DNA from: CAZPWF01 sp964590725
Lineage (GTDB): Bacteria; Patescibacteriota; Saccharimonadia; Saccharimonadales; JACQNP01
Length of the DNA stretch: 64,000 nt
NCBI GenBank assembly: GCA_964590725.1
Contig: CAZPWF010000001.1
Coordinates: forward strand, 1-64,000
Reading direction: 5' to 3'
The notes under the pieces were generated by a model that saw nothing but the letters and a program-made list of their open reading frames with translations, was not told where the DNA came from and searched no databases. The translations under genes and the position numbers were made by a program. Below, piece after piece: positions 31,151-39,742 of this stretch. Each line of letters begins with the position of its first letter. Position 1 is the stretch's first letter.

Positions 31151-33976
31151 ATGACAAAAAAATCAAAGGCACAACTGCCTAAAGATAAGTTACTGCCGCG
31201 AATAACTATGTTCTTTTTTAGACACGCAAGAACTACAGCAATATTGTGGATAGTAATCACGATATTCGGCGCTCTTAGCTATACAACACTACTCAGACGA
31301 GAAGGGTTTCCGAGTGTAAATATACCAATCGCAATTGTAGGTGGAGCACATCTTGTAAACGACTCAGAAAAAGTTGATAAAGAGGTTTCGAAACCATTAG
31401 CCGAAATCGCAATGCAGCAAAGCAATGTTGCGAGTGTTCAAACGCAAAGTGGTGCAAATTTCTTTAATGTTACCGTGCAATTCAAGGAAGGCACTGACAG
31501 CAATAAAGCAACCGAGGAGCTTAAACAAACAGTTATAAGTTCGGATAAATTGCCTAAAACCGTTCGAGTACAATACAACGTTCCATATTTTGGCGTTACT
31601 GGTGGCGATATAGACAAACTCGATCTTGCTATTTCTTTCTATAATACAAATAAGGATGCTTCGACCAAAGAAATTGCTGCCAAAGCTAAACAAGCGTCGG
31701 AATGGCTTACGGCCCAAAAAATACCTGGTGTAAAAACAGTTTTTATAAAAAATCCATTTAATCGACTTACCGATCCAGTAACAGGACAAGCGGTTACTGT
31801 TCAAGAAAAGTTTGATAGATATGGCATTAGAGAGAACGAAAGTAACAACTATTATAATTCGGTCATAATAGGGATAACTGCAGAAAAAAATGTTGACGTA
31901 CTAAAACTTGATAAAGAAGTAGACAAAGCTCTTTCAAAATTAGAAGACCAAGGTCAATTCAAAAACTACAAAGCCGACATCAGCGCAAGTTTTGCCCCTC
32001 AAATTAAAGAAAATATTGGGGAATTACAAAGAGTTCTAATCGAAGGCTTACTGGCGGTCCTGATTGTCGGATCAATCGTTATCGCGATTCGTGCCTCCCT
32101 GATAACAGTCATCTCCATGATTACTGTACTTTTGATTACACTCGGTTTTCTTTATGTAATTGGATATACGTTGAATGTGATAACCTTATTTGCGCTGATA
32201 TTAGCACTCGCCTTAATAGTAGACGACACAATAATTATGGTCGAAGCAATCGATGCCTCCAGGCACCATAATAAAGACAGAGACAAAGCCGTGCTTGAAG
32301 CCACTCAAAGAGTTAGTAGAGCTATGGTTGCCGCGACCGCAACTGCCGCATTAAGCTTTGTGCCTTTATTGTTTGTTGGAGGAGTGCTTGGAAGCTTCAT
32401 TAGGGCTATTCCTGTCACAATAATTTCAGCTCTAATTATAAGTTTGCTAGTAGCATTAATATTCATTCCGCTCTTTGCTAGGTATTTATTACTAGGTAAA
32501 AAGCAAATGGGAGCTAAAGGCGTAACGGAAGTAGCGGCTGGCTTTGAAGCTAGAATAGCTAATTTTGTAACCAAACCAATGATTTGGGCACGAAATTCAA
32601 AAAAGCGACTATTTAGTGTTGGGCTGACAGCAATCGCAATTGGCATATTCTTCTTTATTGGCGGGATATATATAGCAAAAGATGTAGTTTTCAATATATT
32701 TCCACCTACCAAAGATACTAATGGAATCACACTGACTATGAAGTTTCCAGCAGGCACAAATATTCAGCAAGCAGAGAAAATAGCTACGAAAGCTGATATT
32801 TTAGCTTCTTCAGTTATAAGTGATAATTTTGAATTCGCTTCATACTTTGCAAGCGGCAGTTCATCGGGCGCTAACGAAACTATTAATTTAAAATCATACA
32901 GCAAACGAGATATTAGCTCGCAGGAAATCGCAAAACAGCTACAGACTAAGTTTGATAACAATTTTGAAGACGCAAAAGTAATCGTAGGCCAATCTGACGT
33001 AGGGCCACCAAGTACTCCGTTCATAATCCAAATTGATGCTTCAGATCGAAAGAATGCTTATTTATTAGCCGACGACATCTCTAAACACCTATCTGGTGTC
33101 GAACTAAAACGACCTAATGGCAAAATCGCACGAATGACTAACGTAAGCGTCTCTAATAAGGATCAATTCATCAGAACTAATGGTCGTTCGATTATTACTG
33201 TTTCGGCCAACTTTGACGGCAATGATACCTCGACCTTAGTGAGTCTCGCCCAAAAGTCCATTAAAGATAGATATAACCAAGAAAAACTAGCCAGCTTTGG
33301 TCTAAAAAATGATGCTATTAGCTTTGATATTGGTCAGGAATCTGAAAATCAAGACTCATTTAAAACATTGGCAATAGCATTCCCAATCATGTTGCTCGCG
33401 ATGTATATTTTGTTAGCTTTCCAATTCCGCTCTTTCCTGCAGCCACTTCTAATATTTTTAGCTATACCGTTCAGTATATTTGGAATTATGCTCGGATTAG
33501 ACATTACCAATAATGCTATCAGTTTCTTTGCAATGCTTGGTTTCTTTGCGCTAATTGGGCTTAGTATAAAGAACACCATCCTACTGACAGATTTCGCTAA
33601 TCAATCCAGAAGAATGGGTAAAGGTCCAATCGATGCAGCCGTGGAGGCATTGAGAGAACGATTTCGTCCTTTATTTGCAACTAGCGTGACTGCCGTTGTG
33701 TCCTTAATACCTTTGGCTATTGTCAGTCCGTTCTGGGAAGGATTAGCTGTGGTTCTAATTTTTGGATTAATATCTAGCACTCTACTTGTTGTGACAATTT
33801 TTCCATACTACTACCTAGGTGCAGAATATCTGCGAATCAAAGTTCCTGCATTTATTTTTGGTAAAAGAAATAACACGAAAAAAAAGACGGAAAAATCAAA
33901 GACTACAAATAAAAATACATCCACAAAAAAGGCTTCTGTGAATAAGAAAAAAAGTTCTAAAAATAAACGTAAATAA
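31151..33976 (+). CDS. RND superfamily efflux permease
   Basis: A 941-aa inner-membrane proton-driven transporter of the AcrB/HAE type, shorter than the usual 1020-1050. TM1 is followed by a porter loop (REGFPSVNIPIAIV), TM4 carries the Asp pair in LALIVDDTIIMVEAID, a second porter loop spans about 500-700, and TM10 has the Lys in LSIKNTILLTDFANQ, so the proton-relay residues are intact. The C-terminal 45 residues are a Lys/Ser/Thr-rich tail (KKTEKSKTTNKN, KASVNKKKSSKNKRK). No membrane-fusion or outer-membrane partner is nearby, which fits a monoderm cell. Its substrate is unknown. Confidence 0.93.
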   Translation: MTKKSKAQLPKDKLLPRITMFFFRHARTTAILWIVITIFGALSYTTLLRREGFPSVNIPIAIVGGAHLVNDSEKVDKEVSKPLAEIAMQQSNVASVQTQSGANFFNVTVQFKEGTDSNKATEELKQTVISSDKLPKTVRVQYNVPYFGVTGGDIDKLDLAISFYNTNKDASTKEIAAKAKQASEWLTAQKIPGVKTVFIKNPFNRLTDPVTGQAVTVQEKFDRYGIRENESNNYYNSVIIGITAEKNVDVLKLDKEVDKALSKLEDQGQFKNYKADISASFAPQIKENIGELQRVLIEGLLAVLIVGSIVIAIRASLITVISMITVLLITLGFLYVIGYTLNVITLFALILALALIVDDTIIMVEAIDASRHHNKDRDKAVLEATQRVSRAMVAATATAALSFVPLLFVGGVLGSFIRAIPVTIISALIISLLVALIFIPLFARYLLLGKKQMGAKGVTEVAAGFEARIANFVTKPMIWARNSKKRLFSVGLTAIAIGIFFFIGGIYIAKDVVFNIFPPTKDTNGITLTMKFPAGTNIQQAEKIATKADILASSVISDNFEFASYFASGSSSGANETINLKSYSKRDISSQEIAKQLQTKFDNNFEDAKVIVGQSDVGPPSTPFIIQIDASDRKNAYLLADDISKHLSGVELKRPNGKIARMTNVSVSNKDQFIRTNGRSIITVSANFDGNDTSTLVSLAQKSIKDRYNQEKLASFGLKNDAISFDIGQESENQDSFKTLAIAFPIMLLAMYILLAFQFRSFLQPLLIFLAIPFSIFGIMLGLDITNNAISFFAMLGFFALIGLSIKNTILLTDFANQSRRMGKGPIDAAVEALRERFRPLFATSVTAVVSLIPLAIVSPFWEGLAVVLIFGLISSTLLVVTIFPYYYLGAEYLRIKVPAFIFGKRNNTKKKTEKSKTTNKNTSTKKASVNKKKSSKNKRK

Positions 33977-34053
33977 TCGCACCTCTTCCCAATGGTTAGT
34001 GCTAAATTTATATAATAACTATTTAGCCGATTGGTTTTGCTATTATATAGTCA

Positions 34054-35007
34054 ATGCAATCTTCATACGTAGTTTCTAACGCCTGGTGGTTCTCACTCGT
34101 CGCAATACTATTAATATATGCAATTGTTGAGTGGTGGCATATGAGACACGATCATGTGGTGCAATTCAAAGAAGCTGTCATTTGGACAATTATCTATGTT
34201 TCTCTCGGTATCGCATATTCCATTCCAATATTTATTTGGCTCGGAAATCAAGCGGGGGGAGAATATTTGGCAGCATTCTTTACCGAAAAAGCCCTAAGCT
34301 TAGACAACCTTTTTGTTTTCGGTTTAATTTTTGCAGCATTTAAGCTACCTAAGCGCCTCGAAAGACGAGTACTCAATTACGGAGTCGTTGGGGCTATATT
34401 ATTTCGGCTAATTTTTATCATTGCTGGAATAGCATTGCTTGAAAAGTTTGCCTGGATTTCTGTTATCTTTGGGCTTATCTTACTTCGTGCAGCCTGGCAC
34501 GCATACCAGGATGCCAAAGGGAAATCAGAGCCTATAGCGGTGACTGAAACAAAAACTTGGAAAATAATATCGGCAGTCCTGCCGATATATCATCGTTATA
34601 TTGGGCATAAACTAATTATCAAACAAGACGGTAAGCGAGTATTCTCGATGCTACTAGCGGTCATTGTAATGATAGAGCTTACCGATATTCTCTTTGCCGT
34701 TGATTCGGTACCAGCAGTGTTAGCAATTTCAACTAATCGTTTTATTGCATATTCTAGTAACATATTCGCTATCCTAGGCTTGCGAGCACTTTACTTTGTA
34801 TACGCACAAGTCGCTGATAAATTCTGGGCTCTCAAGTGGGGTATCAGCATTATTTTAGGATGGATTAGCATAAAGTTGATCATTTCACCATTTGGCTGGC
34901 ATATACCAAATACGGTTAACCTAGGAGTGATAATTGGCGTATTGCTATTCTCAATAGTGCTATCCAACGCATACCCAAAACCAATAGATATAAAAGCAGA
35001 TAATTGA
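34054..35007 (+). CDS. TerC family integral membrane protein
   Basis: A 317-aa TerC/Alx-type protein with about eight helices. Diagnostic segments are EKALSLDNLFVFGLIFAAFK near residue 80, and IELTDILFAVDSVPAVLAIS near 210, both with conserved Asp residues in membrane segments; RALYFVYAQV follows. TerC proteins are linked to tellurite resistance and to manganese export or metallation of exported enzymes. TATTAT (34041-34046) is 7 nt before the ATG. Its stop overlaps the next start (TGATG). Confidence 0.93.
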   Translation: MQSSYVVSNAWWFSLVAILLIYAIVEWWHMRHDHVVQFKEAVIWTIIYVSLGIAYSIPIFIWLGNQAGGEYLAAFFTEKALSLDNLFVFGLIFAAFKLPKRLERRVLNYGVVGAILFRLIFIIAGIALLEKFAWISVIFGLILLRAAWHAYQDAKGKSEPIAVTETKTWKIISAVLPIYHRYIGHKLIIKQDGKRVFSMLLAVIVMIELTDILFAVDSVPAVLAISTNRFIAYSSNIFAILGLRALYFVYAQVADKFWALKWGISIILGWISIKLIISPFGWHIPNTVNLGVIIGVLLFSIVLSNAYPKPIDIKADN

Positions 35008-35294
35008 TGAGCGACAAAGAAGTACTTGAAGGCGAAGTGTTAGACGAGCACTCTAGGGTATCAAAGCAAAATAACAACTCCGACATGCCCAATATGGAGC
35101 TGTTAAAATTTCCTGGTTGGCGCTTATTGTTGTGCCTTGTGCCAATATTTGGATTTTTCTTCGGCATCGCCTGGTATTACTACGACAAGTCCAAAAAACG
35201 CATTACGATTTTCCCAGTAATCGGAACAGTAATCGCAATATTCGCCAGTATTACATTTTTAGTACTTCGTTTTATTTTGCGAGCAATATTTTAA
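35007..35294 (+). CDS. Small membrane protein coupled to TerC
   Basis: A 95-aa protein with an acidic N terminus (SDKEVLEGEVLDEHS) and two membrane helices (WRLLLCLVPIFGFFFGIAWY and FPVIGTVIAIFASITFLVLR). I do not recognise a family. ATG at 35007 is part of the TerC stop in a TGATG junction, so expression is coupled. It may be an accessory subunit or a regulator of the TerC protein. Confidence 0.75.
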   Translation: MSDKEVLEGEVLDEHSRVSKQNNNSDMPNMELLKFPGWRLLLCLVPIFGFFFGIAWYYYDKSKKRITIFPVIGTVIAIFASITFLVLRFILRAIF

Positions 35295-35396
35295 CAACTA
35301 AACCGAGGCTAATTCGGCAACTACAGTAAGGTGCAAATTCTATCAACAAAAGAATTCAAAAACAATCTACAGTTTATTATTAAAAACTAACAGTGG

Positions 35397-35409
35397 TACA
35401 ATTATCTCC
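35397..35409 (+). promoter_or_regulatory. -10 box of a leaderless promoter
   Basis: TACAAT at 35397-35402 is 7 nt before ATG at 35410. Confidence 0.45.
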
Positions 35410-37770
35410 ATGGCAAAAACAGCACTAAAGCGCCGCATAAATGCATTCCGAAATCCAATATTCATAGTCTACTCATTTGCAGGTGTAATTATTTTCTTAC
35501 TAGGGATGCTTTTGGTAAAAGCAGGGGTGAGCACATTTGAAAAAGCAATATTTGAACTATTTAATAAGCTGCCTGGAGCACTAGATAACTTATTTGTTGC
35601 CATTTCTTTTTTCGGGACCATTGGATTTGTGTTTGTAGCAACATTTATATCACTAATACGCAAGCACTATACTCATGCAATTAAATTTTTACTTGCAGGA
35701 GTTTTAGCTTGGCTAGCAGCAAAATGGTTAAAAACTTATGAATTAAGGATGAGGCCTTCAGAAATACTGCCTAATGTTCAGCTCCGAGAAAAACTAGATT
35801 CTACTATTGGCTACCCATCGGGACACGCTGCAGTTGCCACCGCCTTGGGCTTAATAGCTTATCAATATGTGCCCAAAAAGTATCATCGTTTAATAACAGT
35901 CCTAGTAATAGGCGTCTACATTTCTAGACTTTATCTTGGAATGCATTTACCAATTGATATAGTTGGTGGCTTTGCTGTTGGACTTGTCATTGCTAGTTTC
36001 CTGAATTTTGCGTTCGGTGACACACGCGGTAAAAATATACCAATATCTCTCATTAAACGAAAACTTCAAAAAGCAGGCATGGAAGTCAGTGAAGTGAAAA
36101 AAGCAAAGGTTGATGCTCGGGGAAGTACGCCTTTTTTTGCAACATTGCAGGATGGAACCAAAATATTCATCAAGGTTGTCGATAGTTCAAATAATGTCGC
36201 CGACTGGCTTTTCAAACTAAGCCGTCGGCTAATGTACAGGAGACTAGAGGACGAGGCTCCTTTTCTTACTTCAAAAAGACAGCTAGAGCACGAAGCGTAT
36301 GTAGCCGGACTAGCACTATCTAATGGCATTAACACGCCGCAAATTAAGGGTATATTCCATGTAAAAGACGATATGTGGGCAATGGCACAAGTCATGATTG
36401 ACGGCTCGTCTCTCGACTCTTTTGAAGAAAAAGATGTAACTTCAAAACTAATGCATCAAATCTGGCAGCAGGTTCACATGTTGCATAAATCTAGAATAAT
36501 CCACCGCGATCTCAGAGCTGCGAACGTTTTTGTTGATAAATCAAATAACCCTTGGATGATCGATTTTGGTTTTTCTGAAGCGTCAGTTCCGGTTAGATCT
36601 TTTAACAGGGATATAGTTGAATTAATAGCTTCATTATCATGCATTGTCGATCCAGCTAAGGTAGTCAAGGTCGCCCATCAAGAACTAGGAAAAGACGCCC
36701 TAATAAGCGCACTTCCTTACATGGGATACGCATCATTGTCGGGAGCAACCACCAAGCTACTCAAAAAAAGAGAAGGGGGGGTTAACAAATTACGTGACCT
36801 GCTTATAAAGGAAACAGGCACCGAAACAGTAAGCAAGGCCAGAGTTGCTCGATTCGACCTAAAAACGTTGCTTATAGTAGCTATGATTGGCTTGGCGCTT
36901 TGGGTGTTTATACCGCAAATAGGAGACTTTCAAGACAGCATTGCAACAATCAAAGATGCCGATTTACGTTACGTTGTAATTGCTTTTATGTGTTCTATAG
37001 TTACTTACCTTGCTGCTGCTGGTGTTTACGTTTTTATCTCTATTTTTCCACTTAAGTATTTTAGAACGTTATTAGTAGAAACCAGCACCAGCTTTACAAA
37101 CAGGGTACTGCCAGCCAGTACTGGAAGCATAGCTACCAACGTTAGATATCTTAGTAAAAGCGGCTACAACACACTGCAAGCTGGCTCTCTGACAGCATTA
37201 AATAATCTTGTAGGGTTCTTAGGGCATATAACAATAATGATTATAATAGTAACGATTACAAAAACACCTCTAAGCCAAGCAATACAAATTCCTATACCAA
37301 AATATGTATTAATTATTGTTGGATTAGTATTGGTAAGTATTTCTATACTTGTCTTTGTAGTACCAAAATGGAAACGAAAAGCTGTATCAATTTTTCATAA
37401 AACTAAAAAAGATCTACGAGAGCTTACCCACGAACCAACTCGATTTATTTTTTCATTATTATGCGCTATGACAATCACTTCATTCTACGCATTAGCTCTC
37501 TATTTTAGCGCACAAGCCGTTGGTGTTCATATAACTATATTGCAAGCATTCATTGTATTTACACTTGGAGTAGCAACAGCTTCTGTCACGCCAACGCCAG
37601 GCGGAATTGGCGGAGCAGAAGCCGGTTTAGTAGCTGGATTTGTGTCTATTGGTCTCGACAGCGGCACAGCTCTAACTATTACATTATTATATCGTCTACT
37701 AACTTATTGGATACCAATACTACCAGGTTTCATTGCATTTCAAATAGCAATGAAAAGAAAATACATATAA
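35410..37770 (+). CDS. PAP2 phosphatase - kinase - flippase-like fusion protein
   Basis: A 786-aa three-part protein. Residues about 10-205 are a PAP2 lipid phosphatase with motif 1 KTYELRMRP, motif 2 GYPSGHA and motif 3 SRLYLGMH. Residues about 215-470 are a kinase-like domain with HRDLRAANVF (catalytic loop) and MIDFGFSEA (DFG). Residues about 480-786 are a UPF0104/lysyl-PG-synthase-type flippase domain with NRVLPASTGS and TPTPGGIGGAEAGLVAGF. All three parts carry their catalytic motifs. Combined, they suggest processing, phosphorylation and translocation of an undecaprenyl- or diacylglycerol-linked lipid, but this is inference; related multi-domain proteins occur in actinobacteria. Confidence 0.9.
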   Translation: MAKTALKRRINAFRNPIFIVYSFAGVIIFLLGMLLVKAGVSTFEKAIFELFNKLPGALDNLFVAISFFGTIGFVFVATFISLIRKHYTHAIKFLLAGVLAWLAAKWLKTYELRMRPSEILPNVQLREKLDSTIGYPSGHAAVATALGLIAYQYVPKKYHRLITVLVIGVYISRLYLGMHLPIDIVGGFAVGLVIASFLNFAFGDTRGKNIPISLIKRKLQKAGMEVSEVKKAKVDARGSTPFFATLQDGTKIFIKVVDSSNNVADWLFKLSRRLMYRRLEDEAPFLTSKRQLEHEAYVAGLALSNGINTPQIKGIFHVKDDMWAMAQVMIDGSSLDSFEEKDVTSKLMHQIWQQVHMLHKSRIIHRDLRAANVFVDKSNNPWMIDFGFSEASVPVRSFNRDIVELIASLSCIVDPAKVVKVAHQELGKDALISALPYMGYASLSGATTKLLKKREGGVNKLRDLLIKETGTETVSKARVARFDLKTLLIVAMIGLALWVFIPQIGDFQDSIATIKDADLRYVVIAFMCSIVTYLAAAGVYVFISIFPLKYFRTLLVETSTSFTNRVLPASTGSIATNVRYLSKSGYNTLQAGSLTALNNLVGFLGHITIMIIIVTITKTPLSQAIQIPIPKYVLIIVGLVLVSISILVFVVPKWKRKAVSIFHKTKKDLRELTHEPTRFIFSLLCAMTITSFYALALYFSAQAVGVHITILQAFIVFTLGVATASVTPTPGGIGGAEAGLVAGFVSIGLDSGTALTITLLYRLLTYWIPILPGFIAFQIAMKRKYI

Positions 37771-38970
37771 CTATTCTCGGCGCAAGGCATCTATTGGATC
37801 TATCTTCTCAGCGCGGCGTGCAGGGAAATAGACAACACATAAGCCTACCAAAGACATAAAACCTATTAATGATAATACCAGCCATGCCGGCATTGAGAAT
37901 AAATCAAATGATTGTGTAACACCACGATTCTTTGCGAATGAGTTCATAATTACATTTATTATTGACCCCAGAACTGCGGAACTCAAGATACCAACTGCAG
38001 CACCAACTACCGACAATATTAATGCTTCAATGATGAACAGTTTCCTCATATCTCGGCTTCTCGCCCCAAGGGCAACCATAAGCCCTATTTCTTTAGTCCG
38101 CTCCAATAATGAAATGGTTAATGTGTTAAACATTCCCAATACCGCTACTATCATGCCAACCGCACCAAAGCTCACAAGCATGATTGTAAAAAACTGAAAT
38201 ATTTGATTGATTTGTTCAATGGTGTCACTTGGTGAATTTGTTTCGAATCCTATACTTTCAATTTGTTGACGCAAACTTTCTACATATTGATTATCATCGA
38301 CTACTAGTTTTAATTGCGAATAAACACCCACACCGCTATTCTCAAATACAAAGTTCGGTATAAATACTTCCGTACCACCCCCTGAGTCAATTAGCCCAAT
38401 AATCTTAAACGCATCTGATATTTCAGTTTTAGATCCATCAGATTTTGTAACTGGTATTCTAAGTCTGACTTCTTTGTCTATGATTTGATCTTCTGTAACT
38501 TTGAGATTTTGGAGGGCGGCGATGTTAACAATAGCAACTTTATTATCTTTGTTTTCTATCAAGCGGCCCTTTAACAAGTTTAGATTAGTTAGTTCTTGGT
38601 AATTGCGGTCAACACCGTATACTACAGCGTCGTTTTCACCACCCTTAAAACTAAGTGCGCCAGCATTTGAAAACGACGCTCCGAGTTGCCCGACGTGTGG
38701 AAGTGACTGAATGCGACTAACATTAGTCTGGTCCAACTTGATGAGTTTAGAATTAGGACTTGAGACTTCAATTGACTTAACTGACTGATTGCCAATTACT
38801 TCTTTAGTAACTAGATCGCGAAGCCCAATACCAAAGGACATCAAGAAACTAATAGCACCAATACCTATTACCACACCAATAACCGTGAGGAATGTGCGTA
38901 ATTTTTTACGAACAAGATTTTGCCATGCAATAAACACCAACACCCTTAGGGATATACTGCCTGCATTCAT
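37771..38970 (-). CDS. MacB/FtsX-type ABC transporter permease
   Basis: A 399-aa permease with one N-terminal membrane helix, a large extracytoplasmic MacB periplasmic-core-type domain (about 45-265) and three C-terminal helices of the FtsX domain (GMFNTLTISLLERTKEIGLM, AVGILSSAVLGSI and LVVYF regions). It forms a dimer with the ATPase encoded by the overlapping upstream gene (ATGA). Such type VII ABC systems do mechanotransmission or export of peptides and lipoproteins rather than simple import. It lies at the end of the surface-protein region. Confidence 0.91.
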   Translation of the reverse strand: MNAGSISLRVLVFIAWQNLVRKKLRTFLTVIGVVIGIGAISFLMSFGIGLRDLVTKEVIGNQSVKSIEVSSPNSKLIKLDQTNVSRIQSLPHVGQLGASFSNAGALSFKGGENDAVVYGVDRNYQELTNLNLLKGRLIENKDNKVAIVNIAALQNLKVTEDQIIDKEVRLRIPVTKSDGSKTEISDAFKIIGLIDSGGGTEVFIPNFVFENSGVGVYSQLKLVVDDNQYVESLRQQIESIGFETNSPSDTIEQINQIFQFFTIMLVSFGAVGMIVAVLGMFNTLTISLLERTKEIGLMVALGARSRDMRKLFIIEALILSVVGAAVGILSSAVLGSIINVIMNSFAKNRGVTQSFDLFSMPAWLVLSLIGFMSLVGLCVVYFPARRAEKIDPIDALRRE

Positions 38971-39737
38971 AATCTTTTCTCCTCAGAAAGCATATGAATT
39001 CGCTTACGCATGTCATTTATAAGAGAATCAGTGGTAGTCTTGATTGAACTATTGTTCATTACCTGTACTACGCCGTCTTTAATGTGAAGTAGACTGTCGG
39101 CAAGCGGCAGATACTCCATATTGTGGGTTACTAATATAATCGTACGTTTTGATTCTCTTTGTTCCTGTCGCAAGATATTCATGACCATATCACCATTTTT
39201 GCTGTCTAAACTTCCTGTGGGTTCATCTGCAATTATAAACTGTGGGTCATTAACCAAAGCTCGGGCAACAGCTATACGCTGTTGTTCTCCACCAGATAAA
39301 AGACTAGGATATTTTTTTGCGTAACCAAGCATATTTACTCGCTCCAACGCAACAAAGGCTTGTTTTGCCGCATCTGTTCGAGATTTTCCAGAAAATAATA
39401 ATGGTAAACAAACGTTATCTAGCACTGTCAGGCTTTTTACCCAGTAATTATTCTGGTAAACAATACCAACCTTACTAGCGCGGAAGCGAGCTCTTTCATT
39501 ATTTGTAGATTTATATACATCAAAACCGTCAATTATTAGTCTGCCTTTTGATGGTTTCTGTATGCCGCTGATAATATTAAGTAGTGTAGATTTTCCACTA
39601 CCCGAAGGACCGTATATGATAGTAAAACTACTTTCCGGTATAACGCAGCTTAGTTCTTGTAATGCCAAGATATTCTCGTCTCCTGCTTCAAAATTCTGCT
39701 CAATTTTTATCAATTCTATAAATGCTCGCTTATTCAT
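38967..39737 (-). CDS. ABC transporter ATP-binding protein (MacB/LolD type)
   Basis: A 256-aa ATPase. Walker A is GPSGSGKST, the signature LLSGGEQQRIAVARAL, Walker B FIIADEPTGSLD and the H-loop LVTHNMEYL. It is the partner of the FtsX-type permease. It starts 5 bp after the stop of the 2048-aa surface protein, so transporter and giant protein probably share a transcript. The C-terminal 30 residues are a non-conserved basic extension. Confidence 0.93.
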   Translation of the reverse strand: MNKRAFIELIKIEQNFEAGDENILALQELSCVIPESSFTIIYGPSGSGKSTLLNIISGIQKPSKGRLIIDGFDVYKSTNNERARFRASKVGIVYQNNYWVKSLTVLDNVCLPLLFSGKSRTDAAKQAFVALERVNMLGYAKKYPSLLSGGEQQRIAVARALVNDPQFIIADEPTGSLDSKNGDMVMNILRQEQRESKRTIILVTHNMEYLPLADSLLHIKDGVVQVMNNSSIKTTTDSLINDMRKRIHMLSEEKRL

Positions 39738-39742
39738 AGCGC

